DNA of 64,000 nucleotides, from assembly GCF_013093415.1 (NCBI RefSeq), contig NZ_JABFBC010000001.1, forward strand, positions 1,550,001 to 1,614,000, read 5' to 3'. Source of the DNA: Halovulum dunhuangense (GTDB taxonomy: Bacteria; Pseudomonadota; Alphaproteobacteria; Rhodobacterales; Rhodobacteraceae). The position numbers were made by a program, and so were the translations under genes. The notes beneath the pieces are model-generated. The model saw only the letters and a program-made list of their open reading frames with translations, was not told where the DNA came from and made no database searches. Below, one piece after another: positions 1 to 8,182 of the stretch (position 1 is its first letter; every line of letters starts with the position of its first letter).

Positions 1-1196
1 AGGTAAAGCCGTTCCACCCCGGCCCCGTCGCGGCGGTAGACGACCACCTGCGGCTCGGCCACGCCGGCACCGGCCGCCAGCATGGCGGAGTTCTGCCCAC
101 CCTGGAGCCGGGTCGCGTTCTCCATCCGGATCCCGGCCTGCATCGCCTCGCGGCGGGCAAGTTCGCGCGCATCGAGACGCTGGGCGCTGCGGGTTTCCTC
201 GAACTCGTCGATGGCGCGCCGCAGCCGCGTCACTTCCAGCACGCCCCGCGCAAGCGCGTCCTCGATCTCCAGCAGCCGGGTCGCGGTCAGGACCGACGCC
301 CGCCGCGCCTCGGCCGCGCGGCCGGCCATGGCAAGGCCGTTCTTCAGAAGCTCGGCGACGCGCGCCTCTTCCTCCTCGTCGGAGGCCAGCGCCTCGCGCA
401 GCTTTTCCTGCTGCTGGCCCAGGATGCGCACCCGGTTCTCGGCCTGGCCCAGCGCGCGGGTCAGGTAGTCGCGCTGGCCGTCGGTCGCGGCGTGCGAGAT
501 GGCAAGCAGGCGGTTCTGTTCCTCAAGCAGGCGGGCATGCACATCGGGGCTGATGCCCAGCGTGTCGGCCGTGGGCGGGATGCTGTCGTAATCCTCGTCA
601 AGCTCGGCCCCCAGCCGCCAGAGCCTGAGGCTCGCCATGGCGTGATCGAGCACCGCGCCCTCGTGGTCGTTCTGCCAGCGCAGCATGTTCAGCGGATCGC
701 GTTCGCGCAGGCCGGCCAGCATCGGATCCTGCGCGCCGCCCGCGATGCCGATGGCGCTGCGCAGCGTCAGGCCGGGGCGGTAGGGCAACTCGCCGGGGCG
801 CAGCACGTCGCCGATCACGATGATGGGCTGGTGCAGCGCCACCTCGATGATGATGTCCTCGGGGCGGGGCTTGATCAGGTTCAGCTGCCCCTCGAGCGTG
901 TAGCGTTTCACCACCTGCCCGTCGGCCATGCGGCGCACCTCGGCCAGCAATTCCTCGAGCGTGCGGTCGGCGGCGTGGAAGGTGCCGAACCAGGCAAGGT
1001 TGACGTTGCCGTCGATATCCACCCGCGCCTGCACGTCCGACATCGGCAGCCCCGCGATGGCAAGGCGCAGCGTGTCGCCGGGCTGCAGGCGATAGGCCGC
1101 AAGCGCCGGCCCCGCCAGAAGGCTGGCCGCCAGCGTCAGCGCAAGCGTCGCACGACGAAAGCCGGATGGCAGGGACTTGGAGCGGGTCTTGGTCAT
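1..1196 (-). CDS. Polysaccharide export protein (Wza/ExoF-like), 3' end outside window
   Basis: Open at the left edge; 398 codons are visible from the ATG at 1196. Residues 1-33 form a signal peptide (basic start, hydrophobic stretch, cleavage near AGPALA). A polysaccharide export domain begins at YRLQPGDTLRLAI (about 34-120), followed by an SLBB-like segment (about 125-170, IVIGDVLRPGELPYRPG). From about 230 to 345 the sequence is rich in heptad-spaced Leu/Ala/Glu and likely a coiled coil, as in rhizobial ExoF-type periplasmic proteins. It is divergent from the priming sugar transferase, so a role in exporting the glycan made by this locus is likely. Outer-membrane versus periplasmic placement cannot be settled without the C terminus. 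Confidence 0.85.
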   Translation of the reverse strand, partial: MTKTRSKSLPSGFRRATLALTLAASLLAGPALAAYRLQPGDTLRLAIAGLPMSDVQARVDIDGNVNLAWFGTFHAADRTLEELLAEVRRMADGQVVKRYTLEGQLNLIKPRPEDIIIEVALHQPIIVIGDVLRPGELPYRPGLTLRSAIGIAGGAQDPMLAGLRERDPLNMLRWQNDHEGAVLDHAMASLRLWRLGAELDEDYDSIPPTADTLGISPDVHARLLEEQNRLLAISHAATDGQRDYLTRALGQAENRVRILGQQQEKLREALASDEEEEARVAELLKNGLAMAGRAAEARRASVLTATRLLEIEDALARGVLEVTRLRRAIDEFEETRSAQRLDARELARREAMQAGIRMENATRLQGGQNSAMLAAGAGVAEPQVVVYRRDGAGVERLY

Positions 1197-1283
1197 CGCG
1201 GTGTTCCTCTTGCGCAGGGAAAGGGCGGCCGCCGGAGCAGCCCCTTCTGCAACCCAGAGTGTCGCGTCCCGGTCGCGCGCCGG

Positions 1284-1335
1284 TTGACAACGGTCAATCG
1301 TCCGCGCGTCGGATTGCCCATATTTGGCCATATTT
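1284..1335. promoter_or_regulatory. Repeats in the divergent EPS promoter region
   Basis: The 221-base gap between the export gene (minus) and the sugar transferase (plus) holds an inverted repeat TTGAC-AACG-GTCAA (1284-1297), which also offers a TTGACA -35 box. It is followed by two direct copies of CCATATTT with a 10-base period (1318-1325 and 1328-1335). AT-rich TATTT repeats are typical of MucR/Ros-type zinc-finger regulator sites at EPS genes in alphaproteobacteria; that assignment is inference. Confidence 0.35.
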
Positions 1336-1417
1336 CGTCTCGCCTTCGAGTTGCGTTGCGTGTGCGGTCGCGGGTCGCCGTCAGGGCCGGGCCGGTGTTG
1401 TGTGTGCTGGAGCAGGA

Positions 1418-2095
1418 ATGATGAAGGATGCCGCCTATCTGGACTGGTCCCGCAAGGCCGACCCGTCCGTCCTGGGCAGGGGGATCTACCGCCAGCGGCT
1501 GAAGCGGCTCATGGATCTTGTGCTGGCGGTCGCCCTGCTGCCGATGGTGGCGCCGCTGGTCGCGATCCTGTGGCTGATGGTGCGGCTGGATGGGGGCCCG
1601 GGTTTCTACTGGCAGGAACGCGTCGGGCGCGATGGCAGGCGGTTCCGGTTCTGGAAACTCCGCAGCATGGTGACGGATGCCGATGCGGCCCTCAGGCGCG
1701 CCTGCGAGGCCGACCCAAGGGTCGCGGCCGAGTGGCACGAGATGCAGAAGCTGCGCCACGATCCGCGCGTCACCCGGCTGGGCGCGGTGCTGCGCAAGAC
1801 CAGCCTCGACGAGTTGCCGCAGCTCTGGAACGTGCTGCGGGGCGACATGAGCCTGATCGGACCGCGCCCCTTCACGGTGGAGCAGGAAAAGCTTTACGTC
1901 GAGGCGGGCGGCACCGCCTATTTCCGGCTGCGTCCCGGCGTGACCGGGCTCTGGCAGGTGGAGGGGCGCAGCGCCACCAGCTTTCTCGAGCGCATCCGCT
2001 TCGACAACGCCTATTACGCCAATCTTTCGCTGCCGCTGGATCTTCGGATCCTGTGGCGGACCTGCGCGGTCGTGCTGCGCGGCACCGGCTGCTGA
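1418..2095 (+). CDS. Priming sugar-1-phosphate transferase (ExoY/WcaJ family)
   Basis: A 225-residue membrane enzyme of the bacterial sugar transferase family, which moves a sugar-1-phosphate from a nucleotide sugar to undecaprenyl phosphate and starts a repeat unit. A basic KRLMDLVLA segment leads into one membrane helix (about 31-55). The family motifs follow: QERVGRDGRRFRFWKLRSM, KTSLDELPQLWNVLRGDMS, LIGPRP and RPGVTGLWQVEGRS. The catalytic Asp-Glu pair (LDELPQL) is intact. The short ExoY-like form lacks the N-terminal four-helix domain of WcaJ. The start is at tandem ATGs after GGAG at 1409; the second ATG (1421) is equally possible. Confidence 0.9.
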   Translation: MMKDAAYLDWSRKADPSVLGRGIYRQRLKRLMDLVLAVALLPMVAPLVAILWLMVRLDGGPGFYWQERVGRDGRRFRFWKLRSMVTDADAALRRACEADPRVAAEWHEMQKLRHDPRVTRLGAVLRKTSLDELPQLWNVLRGDMSLIGPRPFTVEQEKLYVEAGGTAYFRLRPGVTGLWQVEGRSATSFLERIRFDNAYYANLSLPLDLRILWRTCAVVLRGTGC

Positions 2096-2110
2096 ACCGG
2101 GGATGATCCG

Positions 2111-2329
2111 ATGATCGATCTTGCAACGCATGGGGTGGCCTCGCGGTCCCCGATCACCCGGCGGCGGGTGCTGGGGGCGGGACTTGGCCTGGCCGTGGCG
2201 CTGCCCGCCGCGCGCATCGGCTGGCTGCGGCTTCAGGACAACCCGCTGCCGCAGGTGCCCGCGCCCCGGCCCGTGCTGCGCAACGGCTGGGTGCTGGACG
2301 CGACCGACCCGACCGGAGAGCCCCGATGA
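2111..2329 (+). CDS. 72-residue Tat-signal protein coupled to a GMC oxidoreductase
   Basis: Small protein of unknown function. Residues 14-36 form a twin-arginine signal (ITRRRVLGAGLGLAVALPAA), leaving only about 35 mature residues that are proline-rich (PLPQVPAPRP). Its stop overlaps the next ATG by four bases (ATGA), so translation is coupled to the GMC oxidoreductase. Family context: many GMC dehydrogenases have a Tat-exported small subunit (gluconate 2-dehydrogenase subunit 3 type) that carries the signal for the complex. This peptide is much shorter than those, so it may act only as an export escort. It could also be a degraded subunit. Confidence 0.65.
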   Translation: MIDLATHGVASRSPITRRRVLGAGLGLAVALPAARIGWLRLQDNPLPQVPAPRPVLRNGWVLDATDPTGEPR

Positions 2330-3810
2330 TCCGCGACGCGAATTCCGGGGTGCCCCGCCTCGAGGGCGACTACGACTGCTGCATCGTGGGGGCGGGGCCC
2401 GCGGGCATCGCCATCGCGCTGCGGCTGGCGCGTGCGGGGCGGCGGGTGCTGCTGCTGGAGGCGGGGGACCGCGACTACACCCACGAGTCCCAGTCGCTTT
2501 ACGATGGTGAGGTCCTGGGCCTCGACTACGACCCGCTGGACGCGCCCCGGCTGCGCCATCTGGGGGGGACCACCGGGCATTGGGGCGGGCAGTGCCTGCT
2601 GTTCGACCGTTTCGATTTCGCGCCGCGCGCCGACGTGCCGCTGAGCGGCTGGCCCATCGGCTATGACGACCTGGAGCCCTATCAGCGCCCGGTGGCGGAC
2701 CTGCTGGGCTTTACCCCCTTCGGCGCCCCGCGCCGCGCGGGGCGTTATGGCGACACGCTGGACGAGCTGTCCCAGCGCTGGGCGGTGGATCGCGCCTTCC
2801 ACGAGTTGCGCAGCTACACGCCGCTTCATTTCGGTATCCGCTTCGTGGGCGAACTCGAGGCGGAGCCGGGCATCGACCTGGTCCTGAACGCGAATGTCAC
2901 GGGGCTGGACGTGGACGGCACCACGGGCCGCGTGACGGGCGCGCGGGTGGAAAGCTATTCCGGCCACCGCTTTATCGCGACGGCCGGGCGGTTCGTCCTG
3001 GCGATGGGCGGGATGGAGGTGTCGCGCGCGCTGCTGCACCTGAACGAGGAGCGGGGCAACCTGTTCGGAAACCAGGGCGGCATGGTCGGGCGCTGCTTCA
3101 TGGAGCATCCGGTGCTGCACAACGGGAGCTATTTCATCACCCGCCGGCTTTATTCCCATTCCCGCCACTGGGAGTTCGAGCGGCTGCTGCGCCACCAGAA
3201 GCCCGAGGTGGTGCTGAGCCCGACAGAGACGCATATGCGCGCGGCCGGCATCCTGAACGGCGCGCTCCATCTCGACCGGATGTATCCGCGCGAGATCGAG
3301 GCCGGGGCATCGACCGATCCGTTCGTCGCGGGGCTGGTGCAGGGGCGGGACTATCATTTCACCGGCACGGCCTGGGTGGTGGGCGAGCAGGCGCCCAACC
3401 CCGACAGCCGGATCGTGCTGACCGATGGCCGCGACCGCTTCGGCCTGCGCCGGGTCGGCATGGACTGGAGGCTTCTGCCCATCGATGTCGCGACGCTGCG
3501 CGAAACCTCGCTGGAAGTCGCGCGCATGTTCATCCGCACGGGGCTGGGCCGGATGCAGATGCACGAGGGGCTGTGGGCGCGCGACGCGGAGATCGCGTTC
3601 GACTATTCGCGGCACCACATGGGCGGCGCGCGGATGGCGGCGGATGCGCGCACCGGCGTGGTCGATGCGGATTGCCGGGTGCACGGGGCGCAGAACCTGT
3701 ATGTGGCGGGCTCGGCGGTGTTCGCCACCTCGAGCCATGCGAACCCGACCTTCACCATCCTGCAACTGGCGATGCGGCTGGCCGATCACCTTACCGGCCA
3801 GACCGCCTGA
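2326..3810 (+). CDS. GMC-family FAD oxidoreductase
   Basis: A 494-residue flavoprotein. The FAD-binding Rossmann motif is near the N terminus (CCIVGAGPAGIAIAL, about 19-33; ADP-ribose acid in LLLEAG). HLGGTTGHWGGQ resembles the second FAD contact. The C terminus has the GMC signature: HHMGGARM, then NLYVAGSAVFATSSHANPT, with the His and Asn residues where the catalytic pair usually lies. No signal peptide of its own; the coupled Tat peptide upstream may export it. It sits next to EPS genes, so oxidation of a sugar or alcohol group on the glycan or a precursor is plausible, but the substrate is unknown. Ends six bases from the convergent heptose operon. Confidence 0.85.
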   Translation: MIRDANSGVPRLEGDYDCCIVGAGPAGIAIALRLARAGRRVLLLEAGDRDYTHESQSLYDGEVLGLDYDPLDAPRLRHLGGTTGHWGGQCLLFDRFDFAPRADVPLSGWPIGYDDLEPYQRPVADLLGFTPFGAPRRAGRYGDTLDELSQRWAVDRAFHELRSYTPLHFGIRFVGELEAEPGIDLVLNANVTGLDVDGTTGRVTGARVESYSGHRFIATAGRFVLAMGGMEVSRALLHLNEERGNLFGNQGGMVGRCFMEHPVLHNGSYFITRRLYSHSRHWEFERLLRHQKPEVVLSPTETHMRAAGILNGALHLDRMYPREIEAGASTDPFVAGLVQGRDYHFTGTAWVVGEQAPNPDSRIVLTDGRDRFGLRRVGMDWRLLPIDVATLRETSLEVARMFIRTGLGRMQMHEGLWARDAEIAFDYSRHHMGGARMAADARTGVVDADCRVHGAQNLYVAGSAVFATSSHANPTFTILQLAMRLADHLTGQTA

Positions 3811-3816
3811 AAGGTC

Positions 3817-5094
3817 TCAGTCCCAGGCCACCTGCTCGGCGCGCAGCCGGTCGGCGAGACGATCCTCGGGCAGGTCCACGTCGTCATAGGTCAGCACGCG
3901 GTCCTTCGGCACGTCGCGTTTCAGGCGGCACCCCTCGGCCAGCCCCATCGGCAGAAGCCCCTCGGCGACCGAGATGTCGGCGTTCTCGCACTGGCCATAG
4001 GTCATGTACCAGCCGATGCCGTCCAGCGTATCGCCCGCGCGCAGGTCCGTCTTGGCGGTGGCGACCACGTCCACGATATGCCCGGCCTCGGGCGCGCAGG
4101 TCGCATCGCCGAACAGCGCCGCGCGCGCGATGGTGGTGGGCGCCTCCAGGTGGCACAGGTGATAGGGCGTGTAGAAGGTGTAGAACGGCCCCTCGCCCAG
4201 CTTGTAGAGCTTCAGCCAGTGGGTCTGCATGGGGCGTTCCTCGTGGCCGATGCAGAAGACGCCCGGCGCGGGTTCGGCGCCCACGATGTAGTCAACGATC
4301 CCGTGGCGGATCATCTGTTCGGGCGGGTAGTGGCCGACGGCTTGCGTCACATGGGCGCAATCCGGGCCGTAAAGCCCGCGCCGGCCCGCGCGCAGTCCGG
4401 TCGCGTTCGCCACCAGCGCCATCTCGAAGGACATCTTGGTGCCGTCGGCGAAGCTTGCGGCCATGTGCGGCGTCAGACCCGTGCGGCGCGAGAAGTCGGC
4501 CTGCGTGGTCGGGTTGCGATAGGCGTCGTGCAGCCCCTTCATGTTGCCCAGCACCACCGGGCGGATGCCCAGGCCCTGCACGAAGCGGTAGAGGTTCATC
4601 ATCACCCCCGGCTGGTCGCCGTCGCTGTCGGTCAGAAGAACGCCGGCCGCATCGGCGCGGGCCTTCAGCACCGGGCCGATGGTGCCCTGCACCTCGGCAT
4701 TCATGGTGACCACGGTCTTGCCGTTGGCGATCGCCTCCAGGATCACATGGGTGGCATGCTCGACCGTGCCGGTCACCTCGTGGATCACGTCGATGCCCTC
4801 GGCGCGGCAGAGAAGCATCGGATCGGTGGTGATCGCCGGCAGCCCGTCGGCGAGGGCTGCGGCCAGTCCCTGCGGGGTGGTGACATGGCGGCTGCCGGTG
4901 CGGCCGGCGTCCAGAAAGCTGCGCTCGGCGCTGTTGAGCGAGCGGTTGGCGATCGCGACCACCGTCATGCCGGGGGTGCAGCGCTCGATCTGGTAGGCGA
5001 TGGCGCGGCCCATGGCGCCCGCGCCCACGATGCCCACGCGGATGGGTTGTCCCGCCTCCTCGCGCCGCTTCAAGGCACTGTCCACCAGGATCAT
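3817..5094 (-). CDS. NAD(P)-dependent oxidoreductase with C-terminal SAF domain (COG4091-like)
   Basis: A 425-residue protein resembling homoserine-dehydrogenase-like enzymes with a SAF domain. The N-terminal dinucleotide fold begins IRVGIVGAGAMGRAIAYQI (about 18-36). A middle region holds VTGTVEHATHVILEAIANGK and VVTMNAEVQGTIGP. The C-terminal third (VVATAKTDLRAGDTLDGIGW) matches the SAF/antifreeze-like fold. The ATG at 5094 overlaps the upstream stop as ATGA, which fixes the start; the longer open frame upstream is only a shadow of the epimerase gene. It is last in the heptose operon. Members of this family occur in sugar and branched-chain pathways; a redox step on the modified heptose is inference. 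Confidence 0.75.
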   Translation of the reverse strand: MILVDSALKRREEAGQPIRVGIVGAGAMGRAIAYQIERCTPGMTVVAIANRSLNSAERSFLDAGRTGSRHVTTPQGLAAALADGLPAITTDPMLLCRAEGIDVIHEVTGTVEHATHVILEAIANGKTVVTMNAEVQGTIGPVLKARADAAGVLLTDSDGDQPGVMMNLYRFVQGLGIRPVVLGNMKGLHDAYRNPTTQADFSRRTGLTPHMAASFADGTKMSFEMALVANATGLRAGRRGLYGPDCAHVTQAVGHYPPEQMIRHGIVDYIVGAEPAPGVFCIGHEERPMQTHWLKLYKLGEGPFYTFYTPYHLCHLEAPTTIARAALFGDATCAPEAGHIVDVVATAKTDLRAGDTLDGIGWYMTYGQCENADISVAEGLLPMGLAEGCRLKRDVPKDRVLTYDDVDLPEDRLADRLRAEQVAWD

Positions 5095-5633
5095 GCCATC
5101 ACCTCTGCCTTGAAGTCGGGCCAGCCCGCGTCCTTGTCCGAGATCGCGGCCACCGGCAGCGGCCAGTCGATGCCGAAGGCGGGATCGTCGGGGCGGAAGC
5201 CTGAGCCATGCGCGGGCGAATAGGGGGCGCTGACCTGGTAGGTCAGTTCGGTGTCGTCCGCGAGGGTCTGGAAGCCCTGGCCAAAGCCTTCGGGGACATA
5301 GAGCAACCGGCCATCCTCGGCGTTCAGTTCCACGCTGATCCATTGCAGGCGGGTGGGCGAGCCCGCCCGCAGGTCCACGATCACGTCGAAGATGGCGCCG
5401 CGGGTCACGCGGAAAAGCTTCGTCTCGGCGAAGGGCGGGCGCTGGTAGTGCATGCCGCGGATCGTGCCGCGGGGGCCGTTGCGGATCACGTTGACCTGCG
5501 CGATGCGCGTGGTCAGCCCATGCGCGGCCATCTCCTCGGCGCACCATGCGCGCGCGTTGAAGCCGCGATGGTCGCGGATCCTTTCCATCTCGATCAGCCA
5601 GGCGCCCGCAAGGGGCAGGGGGGTGAATTTCAT
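5091..5633 (-). CDS. dTDP-4-dehydrorhamnose 3,5-epimerase family cupin (RmlC-like)
   Basis: A 180-residue RmlC-like epimerase of normal family length. The active-site His (RGMHYQ, His62), the tyrosine (APYSP, Tyr138) and the C-terminal DDPAFGIDWP block are present. The second family histidine, in the usual GFAHGF loop, is replaced: here it reads GFGQGF (Gln119). It follows hddA by 11 bases and overlaps the SAF-domain gene by four. In a GDP-heptose operon it most likely epimerises a 4-keto heptose intermediate rather than dTDP-4-keto-rhamnose, because rmlA, rmlB and rmlD are absent here. Confidence 0.8.
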   Translation of the reverse strand: MKFTPLPLAGAWLIEMERIRDHRGFNARAWCAEEMAAHGLTTRIAQVNVIRNGPRGTIRGMHYQRPPFAETKLFRVTRGAIFDVIVDLRAGSPTRLQWISVELNAEDGRLLYVPEGFGQGFQTLADDTELTYQVSAPYSPAHGSGFRPDDPAFGIDWPLPVAAISDKDAGWPDFKAEVMA

Positions 5634-5644
5634 CGCATGCCCTT

Positions 5645-6670
5645 TCAGTCGTGGAACGGGCGCACGACCTGCGAGCCCTGCGCCTCGAAGCCGGCCTTCA
5701 TCTCGACCAGCCCGCTCATCGCGGTCCGGATCGCGGCATGGCGGTCAGGGGGTGCGAGGAACATCAGGAACCCGCCCGATCCGGCACCGCAAAGCTTGCC
5801 GCCCCAGGCGCCCGCCGCGCGGCCCGCGGCGTAGAGCCGGTCCACCTGGTCGTTGGAGATCTTGCTCGCAAGGCCGCGCTTGAGCGTCCACGCCTCGTCG
5901 AGCATGGCGCCGATACCGGCGATGTCGATGGACCCTTCGGCGATGCGCCGGTGCAGGTCGGTGGCCTGGTCGCGCATCGCGCAGAGCTGGGTCATGCGGG
6001 AATTGGTGTTGCGGTTCTGCTCGCTCAGGACAGCCGAGGTGTCGCGCTGGTGCCCGGTCCAGAACATCAGCATGCACCCGAACAGATCGCAGAGCGGCGC
6101 ATGGCCGTTCACGGTCAGGTGTTCGATCGTCACGCCCTCGTCGGGCTTGAAGGTGAACAGGTTCATCCCCCCGAAGGCGGCGGCGTACTGGTCCTGCTTG
6201 CCGATGGGCTCGCCCAGCACCTCGATCTCGATGTGGCAGGCCTCGTCGGCAAGCTGCCCCGCCGACACCCGCTCGCCGCGAAAGGCGTGGAGCGCGTTCA
6301 AAAGCCCCACCGCGAAGGCGGACGACCCGCCCAGGCCCGTCGAGGCGGGCACGTCGCCCACGGTCGAGACGTAGATCGGCGGGTCGATTTCCAGGAACTT
6401 CAGGCACTCGCGGGCGATGTTGTTGCGGATCTCGTCGATCCGGTCCACCTGCTCGGAGGTGGAGTAGTTGATCCGGATCGGTTCGAAGAACAGGTCGCTG
6501 TGGCGCTTCACCGTCACATAGACGTAGCGGTCGATGGCGGTGGACAGGCACGCGCCCCGGTCCTGCCGGTAGAAGGCGGGCAGGTCGGTGCCGCCGCCGA
6601 AGAAGCTGACGCGCAGCGGCGTGCGGGTGACGATCATGCCCGGATCGCCATTGGTGCGGCCCTCAGCCAT
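5645..6670 (-). CDS. hddA: D-glycero-alpha-D-manno-heptose 7-phosphate kinase (GHMP kinase)
   Basis: A 341-residue GHMP kinase that phosphorylates C1 of heptose 7-phosphate to the alpha-1,7-bisphosphate. It shows the family start TRTPLRVSFFGGGTDLPAFY, the phosphate loop GLGGSSAFAVGLLNALHAF, the specificity block EPIGKQDQYAAAFGG and the C-terminal GKLCGAGSGGFLMFL. All match HddA proteins. The start at 6670 has GGAG eight bases upstream and overlaps the previous gene's stop; the ATGs at 6688 and 6637 are alternatives. Together with the fused HddC/GmhB and GmhA upstream it completes the GDP-heptose route. Confidence 0.88.
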   Translation of the reverse strand: MAEGRTNGDPGMIVTRTPLRVSFFGGGTDLPAFYRQDRGACLSTAIDRYVYVTVKRHSDLFFEPIRINYSTSEQVDRIDEIRNNIARECLKFLEIDPPIYVSTVGDVPASTGLGGSSAFAVGLLNALHAFRGERVSAGQLADEACHIEIEVLGEPIGKQDQYAAAFGGMNLFTFKPDEGVTIEHLTVNGHAPLCDLFGCMLMFWTGHQRDTSAVLSEQNRNTNSRMTQLCAMRDQATDLHRRIAEGSIDIAGIGAMLDEAWTLKRGLASKISNDQVDRLYAAGRAAGAWGGKLCGAGSGGFLMFLAPPDRHAAIRTAMSGLVEMKAGFEAQGSQVVRPFHD

Positions 6671-7127
6671 GGCGCAGGCTCCAGTCATAGGGGATCTGGT
6701 CGGTGAAGGGCGGCATCCGCTGCATCTCGTCGGGGTCGTGCGGGTGGGTGGCGGCGTTCGCCAGGATCACCTGCTTGTCGCCATAGGCCTTGTAGCCGTT
6801 GGCGATGCCCGGCGGGATCTGGACAAGGACGTGGTTGTCCTCGCCCAGGAATACCTCCATCAGCGCGCCCTTCGTGGGGCTCGCCTCGCGGATGTCGTAC
6901 ATCACCAGCTTGGCGCGGCCCGACAGGACCGCGTTGTTGACGGTCATGTAGGTGTGGATGTGCCACGCCTTCACCGCGCCGGGCCAGGCGGTCGAGAAAT
7001 AGATCTCGCCGAAGCTGATGAAATGCGGGTCGGTCGCCTTCAGCATGTGCATGATCTTGCCGCGCTCGTCCACGATCTGGCGCAGCGGGATCACCTTGAC
7101 CCCGTCGATGGCGGATGTGGCGCTCAT
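6663..7127 (-). CDS. Second RmlC-like cupin, short sugar-nucleotide epimerase
   Basis: A 154-residue cupin related to dTDP-4-dehydrorhamnose 3,5-epimerases. The first histidine region is present as KAWHIH (His56 and His58), and the turn IPPGIANGYKAYGD aligns with the family GFAHGF loop, with Asn110 where His is usual. It lacks the C-terminal DP..WP extension of true RmlC and of the sister gene downstream. ATGA overlap with the SDR gene fixes the start at 7127. It may be a single-position epimerase or a non-catalytic sugar-binding partner; the two unlike cupins in one operon suggest different roles. Confidence 0.75.
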   Translation of the reverse strand: MSATSAIDGVKVIPLRQIVDERGKIMHMLKATDPHFISFGEIYFSTAWPGAVKAWHIHTYMTVNNAVLSGRAKLVMYDIREASPTKGALMEVFLGEDNHVLVQIPPGIANGYKAYGDKQVILANAATHPHDPDEMQRMPPFTDQIPYDWSLRHG

Positions 7128-8182
7128 GCGATGCGCCTTTCCTCGGCGCTGGCCCAGCGCAGCTTGCGGTCGAGCTGGCCGGTGTCGAGCAGGTGGTTCA
7201 GCCATTTCAGCCGGGTGAAGTTCCGGCCCCCGAACTGCTCGGCGGTCAGACCGATCTCGGCGAAGGTGCGGGCCAGTTCGTCCGCGCCCGCCCGCGCGGT
7301 CCATTTCCATTCGAACCCGGGGAAGGTGCGGGCGAACTTGGCGAAGGACGCCTTGTAGGTGCGCTGGTCCGCGCCGGGCTGGTTGAGCACCTGCAGCTTC
7401 GCGCCCGGCACCGCCTCGACCGCGAAGCAGGCCAGATCGATCACCTGGTGGTTCAGGTGGTCGGCGCCATTGTTGAACGCCTCGTTGTGGATGTCGGCCT
7501 CGGGCGCGCTCAGCACATGGGCGAAGGCGCGGGCGACATCCTCGACATGGATCACCGGGCGCCAGGGCTTGCCGTCGGAATGGACCTGCACGACGCCGGC
7601 GGTCGCGGCGGCGCCCACCAGGTTGTTCAGCACCGTGTCGAACCGCATCCGGGGCGAGACGCCATAGACGGTGCCATTGCGCAGGTAGACCGGAGAGAAG
7701 CCGTCGCGCGCCATATCGCGCAGCGCCATCTCGCTTTTCACCTTGGAACGGGCGTATTCCGTCTTGGGATCGAGCGGCGAGCGTTCGTCCACCACGCCCG
7801 CCTCGGACATGCCGTACATGATGCAGGAGGACGAGAACAGGAACCGCCGCACGCCCGCATCCCGCGCCAGTTCCGCAAGCCGGACGGTGGCCGTGTGGTT
7901 GATGTCGGTGGTCCAGCCCTGGTCGAGATTGCCGATCGGGTCGTTCGACAGCGCGGCAAGGTGGATCACCGCGTCGAAGCCCTTCAGGTCGGCTGGCACC
8001 ACGTCGCGGATGTCCTTGACGATGGCCGGGATGGTGGTGCGGTCGGGGACCAGCGTGCAGGGGGCATAATAGCCGGTGTCGAGACCCACCACCTCGTGGC
8101 CCAGCGCCACCAGATGCGGCGCCATGACAGAGCCGATATATCCGTCATGGCCGGTCAGCAGAATGCGTTGCGGGGCGGTCAT
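7124..8182 (-). CDS. NAD-dependent epimerase/dehydratase (extended SDR)
   Basis: A 352-residue extended short-chain dehydrogenase/reductase acting on nucleotide sugars. It has the nucleotide-binding motif GHDGYIG (11-17), the HLAALSNDP block, the SSSCIMYG serine region (117-124) and the catalytic YARSK (Tyr143, Lys147). The C-terminal half contains RPVIHVEDVARA, typical of NDP-sugar epimerases. It is embedded by four-base overlaps on both sides between the fused HddC/GmhB and the short cupin. Likely substrate is GDP-heptose, as a 4-epimerase, 4,6-dehydratase or 4-reductase; sequence alone does not separate these. Confidence 0.85.
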   Translation of the reverse strand: MTAPQRILLTGHDGYIGSVMAPHLVALGHEVVGLDTGYYAPCTLVPDRTTIPAIVKDIRDVVPADLKGFDAVIHLAALSNDPIGNLDQGWTTDINHTATVRLAELARDAGVRRFLFSSSCIMYGMSEAGVVDERSPLDPKTEYARSKVKSEMALRDMARDGFSPVYLRNGTVYGVSPRMRFDTVLNNLVGAAATAGVVQVHSDGKPWRPVIHVEDVARAFAHVLSAPEADIHNEAFNNGADHLNHQVIDLACFAVEAVPGAKLQVLNQPGADQRTYKASFAKFARTFPGFEWKWTARAGADELARTFAEIGLTAEQFGGRNFTRLKWLNHLLDTGQLDRKLRWASAEERRIA

